A program made the position numbers and the translations under genes. A model generated the notes under the pieces. The model was not told where the DNA came from, ran no database searches, and saw only the letters and a list, made by a program, of their open reading frames with translations. A stretch of 64,000 nt of DNA from Lewinellaceae bacterium. GTDB taxonomy: Bacteria; Bacteroidota; Bacteroidia; Chitinophagales; Saprospiraceae. Each line of letters opens with the position of its first letter. The first letter of the stretch is position 1. Location of the stretch: assembly GCA_020636005.1 (NCBI GenBank), contig JACJYR010000001.1:382001-446000 (forward strand), written 5' to 3'. Shown here piece by piece: positions 27,187-36,889 of the stretch.

Positions 27187-27686
27187 GGGAAATAGTTTAG
27201 GATGTTCGCTAAAATGCAGCCTGGAGAGCAACAATCGCTCCATTTTATCCCAAACAACTGAAAAAAAGCTATTTACGCTTGAAAAATAATCGTAAGGTTT
27301 GTAGGTGCTCATAGATGCTTAAAATTCGGTTAATGGTGAGGTTACAAATCGCAAACGCATTCCATCTTTGAATTGTTGGGTTTTGGCACCATAATTTTTT
27401 CTACAACCTCCTACTATTCAATACTTTATGAAAAATACATTGCAAATTCTTAGCTAATAACACCTTACTTGGACACTAATTATTTGGTGGCCCCAAACCG
27501 CTGACGAAACATTCATTTGCTTTTGGTATTTATGCCGCTGAACACCCGCTGCGTTACCAATGACGAATATTTTTTTTGCTAATCGCATTTTTTGAAGCAG
27601 GGGCCACCCCAAAAGCAGTTTCTTTCATTTTATTGAATACCCTTAGCTTTGCCCGACAGCGAATTAAAAAACACACATCCTAATCC
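27187..27686. other. Divergent intergenic region of mltA and accC
   Basis: No gene or strong structure. AT-rich in the middle (27390-27480). The only regulatory signal assigned is the -7 core at 27644. Confidence 0.4.
27644..27651 (+). promoter_or_regulatory. Candidate -7 promoter element for accC
   Basis: TAGCTTTG matches the Bacteroidota sigma-A -7 consensus TAnnTTTG, 35 bp before the start codon. A -33 TTTG is not clear. Confidence 0.45.
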
Positions 27687-29153
27687 ATGAAAAAAATCCT
27701 TGTTGCCAACCGGGGCGAAATCGCCCTTCGAATCATGCGGACTGCCCGGCGGATGGGCATTGCCACCGTGGCTGTTTATTCGGAAGCTGACCGCCATTCG
27801 CCCCATGTGGCTTTCGCCGACGAGGCAGTCTGTATCGGGCCGCCGCCTTCCAACCAATCCTATCTTGCCGGGGAAAAAATAATTGAGGCGGCCAGGAAGC
27901 TGAAAGCAGACGGGATTCACCCTGGTTATGGGTTCCTCAGCGAAAACGCCGCATTTGCAAAGGCCGTGACCGGGGCAGGCATCGTTTTTATTGGCCCTTC
28001 GCCCCATTCTATGGAGGTGATGGGCAGCAAACTGGCAGCCAAGGAGGCGGTCCGGAAATTCAACATCCCGATGGTGCCAGGTACGGAAAATGCTGTTGCC
28101 GATCTGGGCGAGGCAAAAAAAGTTTGCCGTGAAATCGGCTACCCGGTGCTGATTAAAGCTTCGGCAGGCGGAGGAGGCAAGGGCATGAGGATTGTGGAGA
28201 ACGAAACCGAACTGGCCAGCCAGATGGAACGTGCCATCAGCGAGGCCCAATCGGCCTTTGGCGATGGTGCCGTTTTTATTGAAAAATACGTCGCCTCCCC
28301 ACGGCATATCGAAATGCAGGTTTTGGCGGATTCGCACGGCAATACTGTCCACCTGTTCGAGCGGGAGTGCAGCGTACAGCGCCGCCACCAAAAAGTGGTG
28401 GAAGAGGCCCCCAGTGCCATCCTCACCCCGGAGGTCAGGGCCGCCATGGGCGCAGATGCCGTGAAGGTCGCCCAGGCCTGCGACTACACTGGTGCAGGCA
28501 CCGTGGAATTTCTCGTGGATGATCAGATGAACTATTATTTTCTGGAAATGAACACCCGCCTGCAAGTGGAGCACCCCGTCACGGAAATGATAACCGGCAT
28601 TGACCTGGTGGAGCAACAGATAGAAGTTGCCAGGGGCAAAAAGCTCCCTTTCCAGCAAAAAGACCTGCATATAAACGGTCATGCCATTGAGCTAAGGGTG
28701 TATGCCGAAGACCCTTACAACAACTTCCTTCCCAGCATCGGCAACCTGAAAACCTACCGCCCACCGCAGGGCGAAGGCATCCGGGTGGACGATGGTTTTT
28801 CGGAAGGCATGGACATCCCCATTTATTACGACCCCATGCTCGCCAAGCTCGCTGTTTGGGGAAAAAGCCGCCCGGAAGCCATCCGCCGCATGTTGGATGC
28901 CATCGCCCAATACGAGATCGAAGGGCCTGCCACGACCCTGCCTTTCGGAAGGTTTGTCATGGAGCACGAGGCTTTCGTTTCCGGGAAATTTGATACCCAT
29001 TTTGTAAAAAACCATTTCACGGCGGAAGCCCTGGACGAAAAAGAAAAGGAATTGGGCGCCATTGCAGCTGCCCTGGCATTGCGGCTTTACCTAAAGGAAA
29101 GGGAAAGGTTGACAGAGCCTTCACCAGTGGGCGCATTGTGGCAGTTGCGCTAA
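27687..29153 (+). CDS. accC: Biotin carboxylase subunit of an acyl-CoA carboxylase
   Basis: ATP-dependent carboxylation of biotin on a carrier protein, 488 aa. The N-terminal domain begins KKILVANRGEIALRIMRTAR; the ATP-grasp loop IKASAGGGGKGMRIV is near residue 155, ERECSVQRRHQKVVEE near 230, and EMNTRLQVEHPVTEM near 288. A biotin-carboxylase C-terminal domain follows. No biotin attachment site (MKM) is present. accB and a carboxyltransferase are not neighbours, so it could serve acetyl-CoA or propionyl/methylcrotonyl-CoA carboxylase; the gene symbol is therefore tentative. Confidence 0.88.
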   Translation: MKKILVANRGEIALRIMRTARRMGIATVAVYSEADRHSPHVAFADEAVCIGPPPSNQSYLAGEKIIEAARKLKADGIHPGYGFLSENAAFAKAVTGAGIVFIGPSPHSMEVMGSKLAAKEAVRKFNIPMVPGTENAVADLGEAKKVCREIGYPVLIKASAGGGGKGMRIVENETELASQMERAISEAQSAFGDGAVFIEKYVASPRHIEMQVLADSHGNTVHLFERECSVQRRHQKVVEEAPSAILTPEVRAAMGADAVKVAQACDYTGAGTVEFLVDDQMNYYFLEMNTRLQVEHPVTEMITGIDLVEQQIEVARGKKLPFQQKDLHINGHAIELRVYAEDPYNNFLPSIGNLKTYRPPQGEGIRVDDGFSEGMDIPIYYDPMLAKLAVWGKSRPEAIRRMLDAIAQYEIEGPATTLPFGRFVMEHEAFVSGKFDTHFVKNHFTAEALDEKEKELGAIAAALALRLYLKERERLTEPSPVGALWQLR

Positions 29154-29333
29154 TAAACGGCTGGCTAACAGTGGCTTAAGTAGTAGTTTGAAATGGTACG
29201 ACTTAGTTTGAAATGGTTTGACTTTGTTGTCAACTGTTGTAAATGGCTGAAGCCCAACAATTTACTGATGCGAATCTTCGATTTCAGTCAGCACCAATTG
29301 TGTCGAATAATTTAGCCTGCCTGCTTATTCCAC

Positions 29334-29369
29334 TAAGGAACGATGAAGTTATTTTTTCATCGTTACTAA
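29334..29369 (+). repeat. Remnant of family A repeat (joined ends)
   Basis: TAAGGAACGATGAAG followed by TTATTTTTTCATCGTTACTA: two family A-type ends brought together with the middle missing, just after the stop of the giant gene. The surrounding 29154-29333 stretch has two direct copies of TAGTTTGAAATGGT and no gene. Confidence 0.6.
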
Positions 29370-29394
29370 ATAGATACAAAGGCTGTGCTACGGG

Positions 29395-32300
29395 TCAGGC
29401 AATCTGCCGCTCCTCGCTCCACGACGTACTGAAACTAATATTGATCACCAGGAAAATACTGATGTCTAGCCCGAAAGTCACCTGCGCCGCCATGTCCGTG
29501 CGGTTGCCAATGCGGGCTATTGTGCCTTTGGCCTCGATGGTGATGGTCACAGAAACCAGGCCTGCCAGCAATTCCGCATGGCCCTGGAACAGCAGCCCCG
29601 CCGTGACGATGATCGAAGTGGCATCTGTGTAAATCTCCACGGAGGTCATGAAGAGCACACTCACGTTGCCCACCACCGGCAGGCCCACTACGATTTGAGC
29701 GCCAAAGCCGAACTTCATTTTCAGCGACGGCCCGACCTTCGTATCGGCAGCAATGTCGAGGTTCACCTGGCCAATGGCATAGACCGTGGCGGCAGAAATA
29801 GAGACGCACATCACCGACAACCTGCCATAGAAGCCCACGAAAGCGCCCGCCGTCGGCAGCAGCTCGCCGGGATTGGTGGTCACTTTCAGGGCAGCATTGA
29901 AATAGGCGCCGAGTTTCAGCCCGGCCTCCAGTTTTAGCGGCGTGTTCGGGTCGTTGTAGATGGCATCCGGCATGGGGAAGCGGATGACGGGGATTTCCTT
30001 CGAGGCTTCCAATTTATATTCCCAACTCCCCGCCTTGTTGCTCATGGCCAGTTTCAGGCCCTTGGCCATTGCCCCTGCGTAGTTCTCGCCCTGCAAATCC
30101 TGGAGGATTTGCAGGATTTCGATGATAGGCTCCAGTTCCTTGGCAAACTCGATTTGCGGGCTGGGGAAATCAGGATCGGAAGATTTGCCGCCGTATTGCG
30201 CAGCGACGCCTTTCTGGCTGTCCCAATTGCCCTTGATCGTCATCAGCCGCTTGATGGGGCCGAGGTCGATCACCACGCCGACGTTGCCCATTTTACTCTT
30301 CCACTGGTCGGCAAGGTTGTTGGCAAAAGAGTCAACGTCGAAGTCCAAAGCTCCTTTGGCGTTTTTGGTGCCGCCGCCCTGCTTTTGGATCTTGTCGGCC
30401 TTGTATTCGATGTAAATGCGGAGCGTGCCGCCACCGAGGTTGATGAGTTCCCATTCCGTGTTGGGCAGGTCGAAGTTCTCGATCTGTTTGAGCAGCTTGT
30501 AGCCCTCCTGCTTCACGGCAGCCACCGTGTCGTTGATTTTCATCAGTTCCAAGACCTGTGTGCCGCCGTCTGTCGCTGCATTTTTTACGAACTCGGTGCC
30601 GCTTTTCACCAAAGAAATGGCGTCGCCAAAATTGCCGGAAGCATTGCCGATGTTGGGGAAAATGGCTTTTGAGTTGCAGATGCGGAAGCCATCGGCGAAC
30701 AGCGGCGGCGTCTTGCTCAGCATTTTATCCAAACCCTGCTTGAAGGAGGGCGTGAGGAAAAGCGCCTTTTGCGTGTCGGTGCTTTGCAGGAAGCCGTAGT
30801 TGATGGTATCGTTCACAGCACTGCGGAGCAGTTCGGTCGGGTTGGCGATGCGCAGCAGTTCGTTGGCGGGGTTTTTATCCAACACCAGATTGCCACCTTG
30901 CTTTATCAACTTGCCGATGCGGACGATCGGCACGCTCAAATCGGGCGGCACGGGGTTCACCTCGCCACTGCCGAAGTTGTGTTTCACCATGCTCCAGGCG
31001 CCGTCTTTTGGCAGCAATACGCTGCCCCTTCCTGCCACAGCGAAGATTGGATCAGTGCCATTTTGACCAAAAGAATTGCTGATGTCGAAACGGTTGATGC
31101 GCATCTGCTGGCCGCTGCTGCCAATGTCCACCACGCAGTCAATCGCACCACCGATGCTACCTGCCTGGCGGATGATCATATCTTTGAAAGCTTGCGTCGT
31201 GATGGGCAAGCCCCTCGGCTGGATCTGCACGAAGCCCAGTATTTTTTTGGAGGAAACGAGCTGCTTGTCCTGGTTGCCGATTTTTTTGGTGGCAAAACCG
31301 CTGACAGGGTTTTCGATCTCCACATCGGCATCGAAAAAGACGGGCTGCAGTTCGTAGTCGAAGGGGATATTGCTGCCAGACATGTTGAGGAGCGCCTTGC
31401 CGTTGATGTCCACATACTCCTCGCCCGGGGCTATTTGCATCGTGCCCTTGATGGGCTGGATGTCCTCTGTTTCATGGATGTTTTTTATCAAAAACAGCCC
31501 CTTCGACACGCCGGGGTGTATCTCGTATTTGCCCTGCCGTTCGTCTGGGATGAGCTTGCCGGGGTTCGCCGGGTCGTCTTTGTAAACATAATAGGTAAAA
31601 TCAAAACGCCCGTCGCTCTCTGCCTTCCAGCCGCTGTCGTGGCGATAGACGTAGCCCGTGCTGACCCGGAACAGCGTTATCGTCCGCACGACCTTGACGG
31701 CCCAGGGGTACATGATGCTTTTCACCTGGATAATCTCGTGCGCCGTGCGACCAACGAACACGTCGAACTTGGCCTGGCTCGTCTCGGCGATGGCCGCTTT
31801 AGGGTTGAGCCAGTTGCTGAAAATGCTCGCCCCGTATCCACTGAGGTCTATGCGCTCCAATGGTACGCCCCGCTGCCGGATGAGCTGGAACGGATCCATC
31901 AGCCACTCGTTGTTGTAAATCTTGGTGACACTGCCACCGAGCGTGCTGTCGCCGGTCTCGTTTCCCCAGACATCGAGGATGTTGTTGATCTGCACGGTGC
32001 TGCCCATGAACATGTCGCTCTCGCCCTGCCGCAGGGCATCGCCGCCATCCACTTCCAGTTGCCGTGCGCCAGTGATATTGTTTTTAAAAGACTTTGAGTT
32101 AAAGGTCAAATCAGCGCCTGGACGGGGGTTGCCCTCATAGAGATATTCCTTTTGGAGCAGTGCCAGGGCCCGCATACCAAAAGGCAGGGTGAACAGGGAA
32201 AGTGCGCTGAAATTTTCCTTTTCCGCAAAATTTTCCACCAAAAAATCGGTGAGCGGAATGGGCGCCAGCACCACGTTTTCAGCGCTGTTGTTGAGGATGC

Positions 32301-34698
32301 GGGTCGCACCGCCGTCGTCGGGATAGTAGTTGAACCCGAAATCCGGGTCGCCGCCATTGGGCAGGTCGGGCGGGGTGAGGTTGATGACGGGCTCCCAGGA
32401 AATCTGCGGGACGGTGAAGGCTTTTACATGGAAGCCTCTGCTCACTACATCCATGCCTTCCACTTGCAAGGGGAGGCCAGCCGAACCAACGGGCGCCATC
32501 GTCGTGACCATCGCCAAACGGGTATTGCCAAAAAGCCCGAAGCTGATGCCGAGCAGATCGGCATTGGTGCTGACGTCGAGGAGTGCAAAAGTGTCGTCTG
32601 TGAGGCGGTTGGTGTTGCCATCCCAGATTTCACCATAATCGGGCAGGGGCGGTATGGCACTGCTCCTGGCAAAATTGACCGTCTCCGCTCTGTCCTGATA
32701 GGATTGGGGGTCAACGCCAGCTTTGGGGTCGTTGCCAAGTAATCCAGTGAAGTCCAGGTTTTGGTTGACAGGGGCAGCCGTGCTTTGTGCCTGTGCTTGC
32801 AGCGGTGCAAAATGGAAGGAAACTTCCACCTCGTCCACCCCCTGCCCCCTAAAGGGGGATTCATCGCCAACGGGCTGCCATTTTACCTGGCAAACGAGCC
32901 ATGCCCAGATGGTGGGCTGGTTGATGGACACTGCACCGAAGTTTACCTGCGTCCCCCGGAATTGATATTTCAGTCGGTTGATATTGGCAGCATAAGGATC
33001 GGGCAATGTAGGCAGGTAGGCATAAAGGCCCATCGTAAGATACAGGGCTCCTGTTTCTACTTTTTCAAAATCCTCAGCGAGCAAGCCAAAAAGCAGGCAG
33101 CCGTTCACGGGTGTAGTTTTGAACAGGGCATTGCGCAGCGCCAGGGAAATAGCTTTCGGCGGCTGAACCGGGTCAACCGTTTGGTCAAGATTGTCAAATA
33201 TGATATTGTCGTCAAAGAGGTAGATCAGCCGGAAGGCATGGGTCACTGCCAGCAGCAGCACCGAGTTTTTGGAGCGGATTTCCAGGGGTTCGCTGTTCAC
33301 TTTTACGGGGCGGTCGGCACGCACATCGGCATTGGTGAGCGCCATGATGAGTTCCGTGCCGTTGGCCAAAGTGTTGAAATAGAAGGGCGACCCGGAGGAA
33401 AACTGAAGTCTTGCAGTGGTGCCAAAGGGGTTCTGATGGTCTTTCCAAAGATTCAGGTTTTGATAGGAAAAAACATTGCCAGCGGCCAAATCCGTGATGG
33501 CGATGCGGCCAGGCGAAGCCATGATGTAGGGTTGGTTCAAACCCAAAGCCCCACCTTTCAAACCGCTCCAATTTGCAGCCAAACCTCCTTCTGTCTGTAT
33601 CAGCATTGCTCCTGTGCCTTCAGCGGCAGAGGGGTTCGCTACGTCGATGGAGGCCGCAGGCAAAGCCCAAAAACTATCGCAGATATGCGCCTGCCCTGCC
33701 AAAGTGTGGAAGGGCGACTGGCTGTTAGTCGCTTCAAAATTTTCGTTGGAAGCGGTGTAGGGAATCAGCACACGGTTCACCACTGTGTCGTAATTCCCGG
33801 CAATCTGGGCGTTGTGCTGGAAGGAGTTTTCATTGCCATATACCTGCCACGAAGCACCGCCCGCATGGTCAATCGTGCTGGTGTTCCCTTTGAAATGGAA
33901 TGCCAGTTCGTCCGGCAACTGGAGTTCGGCAGCACGGGCATCCTTGCCATAATCGCTGTTTGGGTCGGCGTCCGTTACTTTTTGTTGTTTCAATGAAAGC
34001 CGGACGGTGGCAGTGGCGGTGGCAGGAATTGTCAGTTTGTTATTGATCAGCGTCGCCTTGGCTGTGAGTGACACTGTGCCGCCGCTTATCGTCAAACCTG
34101 TGAAATAACCGGCGGGTGCGTTTTGCGCCAGCAACTGCGAGTTGATCCAAACGCTGCCCGCATTGAGCTTGTAGGAGTCGGCGGCCGCTGCCGCCAAGGG
34201 ATAGTTGATATTGATGAAATGAAAGCCCGTGGTGATTTTGAAAAGTATGGCCGGGTTGGGATTCCCCTGAACGTAAAGGGCTACGAGCTTTTCTATTTTA
34301 AAAAAATCAAACCAGAGCAGGCGGCCATCTGCGCTGGTCAATGGGCCGATGGTTTTTTCGGGCGCTGCACCTGATGCCCAGGAAGGATTGGAGGCAAAGA
34401 TTTGGGTGCTGCGGACGGGCGTTTCCCGCACAAAGACCTTGTATTCGGCGGCTTCTTCCAATTTGCTGCCTACTTGCTGGAAGGCAGCAGCGGCCGATCT
34501 GGTCAAGGTTTCAGCAGAAAATAGATCGGCGTCCTCGAAGGAGAAGTTGCTGGCTTTCAGCGCAGCCAACTCCTCCGGCAAGGACGTGCGGGAGAGCAGA
34601 TCCCCCAGGGTTTTCATCTGGTCTTTTTCTTGAGCGGTATTCGCAGACAAGCGGCCCAGGACGCTTGCCATCAGGTTTTGAACGGATTCATTTGGCAT
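29395..34698 (-). CDS. Giant protein of unknown function (1767 aa)
   Basis: Not recognised. The frame is open over 5.3 kb, and protein-like composition throughout supports a real gene. There is no signal peptide, lipobox or T9SS tail. The N-terminus is helical (SVQNLMASVLGRLSANTAQE). Residues 130-1200 are mostly beta-rich with many Asn, Pro and Gly turns, and a more helical part lies around 1230-1420 (ALFLTPSFKQGLDKMLSK; VAAVKQEGYKLLKQIENFDL). The final 300 residues are strongly hydrophobic and beta-prone (VGFYGRLSVMCVSISAATVY; VTAGLLFQGHAELLAGLVSV). It could be a large structural, toxin-like or membrane-inserting protein; none of this is shown. Family A repeats in the same orientation flank the gene. 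Confidence 0.75.
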   Translation of the reverse strand: MPNESVQNLMASVLGRLSANTAQEKDQMKTLGDLLSRTSLPEELAALKASNFSFEDADLFSAETLTRSAAAAFQQVGSKLEEAAEYKVFVRETPVRSTQIFASNPSWASGAAPEKTIGPLTSADGRLLWFDFFKIEKLVALYVQGNPNPAILFKITTGFHFININYPLAAAAADSYKLNAGSVWINSQLLAQNAPAGYFTGLTISGGTVSLTAKATLINNKLTIPATATATVRLSLKQQKVTDADPNSDYGKDARAAELQLPDELAFHFKGNTSTIDHAGGASWQVYGNENSFQHNAQIAGNYDTVVNRVLIPYTASNENFEATNSQSPFHTLAGQAHICDSFWALPAASIDVANPSAAEGTGAMLIQTEGGLAANWSGLKGGALGLNQPYIMASPGRIAITDLAAGNVFSYQNLNLWKDHQNPFGTTARLQFSSGSPFYFNTLANGTELIMALTNADVRADRPVKVNSEPLEIRSKNSVLLLAVTHAFRLIYLFDDNIIFDNLDQTVDPVQPPKAISLALRNALFKTTPVNGCLLFGLLAEDFEKVETGALYLTMGLYAYLPTLPDPYAANINRLKYQFRGTQVNFGAVSINQPTIWAWLVCQVKWQPVGDESPFRGQGVDEVEVSFHFAPLQAQAQSTAAPVNQNLDFTGLLGNDPKAGVDPQSYQDRAETVNFARSSAIPPLPDYGEIWDGNTNRLTDDTFALLDVSTNADLLGISFGLFGNTRLAMVTTMAPVGSAGLPLQVEGMDVVSRGFHVKAFTVPQISWEPVINLTPPDLPNGGDPDFGFNYYPDDGGATRILNNSAENVVLAPIPLTDFLVENFAEKENFSALSLFTLPFGMRALALLQKEYLYEGNPRPGADLTFNSKSFKNNITGARQLEVDGGDALRQGESDMFMGSTVQINNILDVWGNETGDSTLGGSVTKIYNNEWLMDPFQLIRQRGVPLERIDLSGYGASIFSNWLNPKAAIAETSQAKFDVFVGRTAHEIIQVKSIMYPWAVKVVRTITLFRVSTGYVYRHDSGWKAESDGRFDFTYYVYKDDPANPGKLIPDERQGKYEIHPGVSKGLFLIKNIHETEDIQPIKGTMQIAPGEEYVDINGKALLNMSGSNIPFDYELQPVFFDADVEIENPVSGFATKKIGNQDKQLVSSKKILGFVQIQPRGLPITTQAFKDMIIRQAGSIGGAIDCVVDIGSSGQQMRINRFDISNSFGQNGTDPIFAVAGRGSVLLPKDGAWSMVKHNFGSGEVNPVPPDLSVPIVRIGKLIKQGGNLVLDKNPANELLRIANPTELLRSAVNDTINYGFLQSTDTQKALFLTPSFKQGLDKMLSKTPPLFADGFRICNSKAIFPNIGNASGNFGDAISLVKSGTEFVKNAATDGGTQVLELMKINDTVAAVKQEGYKLLKQIENFDLPNTEWELINLGGGTLRIYIEYKADKIQKQGGGTKNAKGALDFDVDSFANNLADQWKSKMGNVGVVIDLGPIKRLMTIKGNWDSQKGVAAQYGGKSSDPDFPSPQIEFAKELEPIIEILQILQDLQGENYAGAMAKGLKLAMSNKAGSWEYKLEASKEIPVIRFPMPDAIYNDPNTPLKLEAGLKLGAYFNAALKVTTNPGELLPTAGAFVGFYGRLSVMCVSISAATVYAIGQVNLDIAADTKVGPSLKMKFGFGAQIVVGLPVVGNVSVLFMTSVEIYTDATSIIVTAGLLFQGHAELLAGLVSVTITIEAKGTIARIGNRTDMAAQVTFGLDISIFLVINISFSTSWSEERQIA

Positions 34699-34943
34699 GG
34701 TCGGCAGATTGATGATCTGAAATTTAGAAATTGGAAAATTTTGGTGTTCAGCAGGTTAGGCTGAATTTCCAATTGCTGAATTTTTAATTTCGAGAATACT
34801 GTTTTGTGCCTTTGTTTGAGAATGGAAAAAGGGAAAGGTGTTGGAATGCTACAATGCGGTCAAGGTGTTTTGTAAAGTATTTGTGTCTTGCAGCAGAAAA
34901 TACGCAAGGACCTGCGATGTCAAGTTTTCCCGGTAGTTATATT

Positions 34944-35056
34944 TAGGATCGAAGGAAAAATTATCCCGATGTGAAATCGAGATTATTTTTAAAAAACCCC
35001 TCCAATGTTGGGGTTTTCATAATCAACATGGTGAAGTTATTTTTTCAACGTTACTA
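34944..35056 (+). repeat. Family A palindromic repeat, complete
   Basis: Complete copy: TAGGATCGAAGGAAAAATTA, first hairpin ATCCCGAT...ATCGAGAT, second hairpin AACCCCTCC...GGGGTT, and the end GTTATTTTTTCAACGTTACT. It lies 246 bp upstream of the giant gene's start, with its AGGATCG end facing it. Confidence 0.85.
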
Positions 35057-35286
35057 AGAAAGGATAATTAGGTGTGTACAACAGATGAGCGGCGCAAGGT
35101 AATTTTCTTTTGGGCGGTTGTCAATGGCATTCTAAAATTTTTTCAATATTTTTTGCTGCATCTCCCTGCTACTGTAAGGTCGCCAATCCGGGAAGTGTTA
35201 TCCGGGAAGGAAGTTTTTTTTGTAAAAATGACATTTCAAGCCAAGGCCTTATGGTGCAATGCTCGCAGCCTGGCAACGTTGCGCCT

Positions 35287-35487
35287 TTACCTGGCAAACT
35301 GGTGGCTGACAAATACCAGGACCCCTGCTTTCAGCTCCCTCAAAACAGCAATCACCCCAACCCCGTCCTTATCGATCAGTTCCATCCCGTTCATCAAAAC
35401 CTCATTCAGCCGGCCCTTACACGATTCGGCCATTTTGGCCTTGCGTCCCACCACATCGGTAATAGTTTTCCTAAAAAAAGGATCCAA
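35287..35487 (-). CDS. Possible small protein or gene remnant (66 aa, TTG start)
   Basis: A minus-strand ORF with protein-like composition (MDPFFRKTITDVVGRKAKMA, then ELIDKDGVGVIAVLRELKAG). Two stop codons lie shortly upstream and the only start is TTG, so it may be a real small gene or the surviving end of a decayed one. No family recognised. Confidence 0.3.
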   Translation of the reverse strand: MDPFFRKTITDVVGRKAKMAESCKGRLNEVLMNGMELIDKDGVGVIAVLRELKAGVLVFVSHQFAR

Positions 35488-35656
35488 GCCAGCCTCATCC
35501 CAAAAGCAACCCTATCAAGCGATCGGCAAAGACCGTAAGAACAGCACCCTGGCCGCCACGGCGGCATCCGATTTTGGCACACACCAGTTGTGTCGCCATC
35601 CCTATTAATTTCATGGATCCCGGAAAGGGAAAAGCAAATTATTGCCCCGCTTTTTA

Positions 35657-35664
35657 TAGTTTTG
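35657..35664 (+). promoter_or_regulatory. Candidate -7 promoter element for the Tat-exported isomerase-like gene
   Basis: TAGTTTTG fits TAnnTTTG and lies 36 bp upstream of the start codon at 35700. Confidence 0.45.
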
Positions 35665-35699
35665 GCGCAACAACTTTCACCAACTAAAATTTACAAGCC

Positions 35700-36695
35700 A
35701 TGCAAAAAACAAGGCGCACATTTATCAAACAGGCCGGCCTGGCAGCAGGGGCAAGCATGTTCTGGCTCTATGGCTGCGGCCCGGGCGGCCAGCCAAAAGA
35801 AGCAGAACAAGCAACAAATGCCGCCACAGACACAGCTAAAGAAATGTTCTTCAAAATCTCCCTTGCACAGTGGTCTTTGCACAAGGCCCTTTTTGACAAA
35901 AAAATTGACAACCTCGATTTTGCAGGCATCGCCCGCAACACCTACGGGCTGGATGCAGTGGAATATGTCAACCAGTTTTTCAAAGACAAAGCAAAAGATG
36001 CGGCCTACCTCGCCGAAATGAACAAACGTGCCGCCGATAATGGCGTGAAGCAATTGCTTATTATGATTGACGGGGAAGGCGGCATGGCCGAAACCGATGC
36101 TAAGAAACTCAACGAAGCCATCGAGAACCACAAAAAATGGGTGGACGCTGCGAAAATACTGGGCTGCCACAGCATCCGGGTGAACGCCTTTAGCAGTAAC
36201 CCAGACCCAGCGGCGGCTGCCTCAGCTGCCGTTGAAGGGCTTGGCAAATTGGGCGAATATGGCGCGCAGGCCGGTGTCAATGTCATCGTGGAGAACCACG
36301 GCGGCTTTTCGTCCAACGGCGAGTGGCTGAGCGGCGTGATGAAAGCAATCAACAAGCCCAATGTGGGTACGCTGCCCGATTTCGGCAACTTTTGCGTGAA
36401 GCGGGACAACAAAGATGGCGACCCCTGGGGCGGCCCCTGTATAGAAGAATACGACCGCTACAAGGGCGTGGCCGAGATGATGCCGTTTGCGAAGGGTGTC
36501 AGCGGCAAGTCGCACAACTTCGACGAAAACGGAAACGAGACGGAAACCGACTTTGTAAAGATGCTGCAAATCGTGAAGGACGCCGGCTACCGTGGCTATA
36601 TTGACGTGGAATACGAAGGGGACCAGCTCAGCGAGGACGAAGGCATCCGCAAGACGATTGAATTGTTGAAGCGGGCGGGGCAACAGGTGGGTTGA
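35700..36695 (+). CDS. Tat-exported sugar phosphate isomerase/epimerase-like TIM barrel protein
   Basis: A 331-aa xylose-isomerase-like TIM-barrel protein (hydroxypyruvate isomerase/AP-endonuclease-2 fold). The N-terminus has a twin-arginine signal (RRTFIKQAGLAAG) followed by a lipobox-like WLYGC, so it is probably a Tat-exported lipoprotein. Barrel motifs are NVIVENHGGFSSNGEW (metal-ligand Glu and the NHGG turn), VGTLPDFGNFC, and a late GYIDVEYEGDQLSEDEGI with the final acidic ligand. It probably acts on a sugar or inositol derivative in the periplasm. Similar proteins often work with Gfo/Idh/MocA oxidoreductases, one of which is 8 kb away. Confidence 0.82.
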   Translation: MQKTRRTFIKQAGLAAGASMFWLYGCGPGGQPKEAEQATNAATDTAKEMFFKISLAQWSLHKALFDKKIDNLDFAGIARNTYGLDAVEYVNQFFKDKAKDAAYLAEMNKRAADNGVKQLLIMIDGEGGMAETDAKKLNEAIENHKKWVDAAKILGCHSIRVNAFSSNPDPAAAASAAVEGLGKLGEYGAQAGVNVIVENHGGFSSNGEWLSGVMKAINKPNVGTLPDFGNFCVKRDNKDGDPWGGPCIEEYDRYKGVAEMMPFAKGVSGKSHNFDENGNETETDFVKMLQIVKDAGYRGYIDVEYEGDQLSEDEGIRKTIELLKRAGQQVG

Positions 36696-36889
36696 GCAGG
36701 TGGTTTTTGGTTGTTGATGATACGTTTTTTGAGGGGTATGGTTTACCTACCCCAACATATCTTCCTATCTAACCTAACCGTGACGTTACCATACTTCACT
36801 TATACGCTGCGCCAATAGGTTCCGAAATTTGGGAAAACCTATTGGTGCAGGGTATAAACCAACCCGCAAACCGTCTGGCAACATGCATA

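Larger units (their letters stand above)
34699..35699. other. 1-kb gene-poor region around a family A repeat
   Basis: Contains the family A copy at 34944-35056, a weak minus-strand small ORF (35287-35487) and a candidate -7 element at 35657. A 178-codon plus-strand ORF (35072-35608) has an unlikely composition and is not accepted. Nothing else recognised. Confidence 0.45.

Noticed and set aside
27630..28682. 350-codon minus-strand ORF
   Set aside because: Antisense to the biotin carboxylase, whose motifs are unmistakable.
30769..32097. 442-codon plus-strand ORF
   Set aside because: Antisense to the giant gene; long because of codon bias on the other strand, with no family motif.
32761..33996. 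411-codon plus-strand ORF
   Set aside because: Also antisense to the giant gene, with unlikely composition.
35072..35608. 178-codon plus-strand ORF downstream of a family A repeat
   Set aside because: Composition (Ser/Thr/Pro runs) and lack of any motif suggest a chance frame; the minus strand looks more protein-like there.
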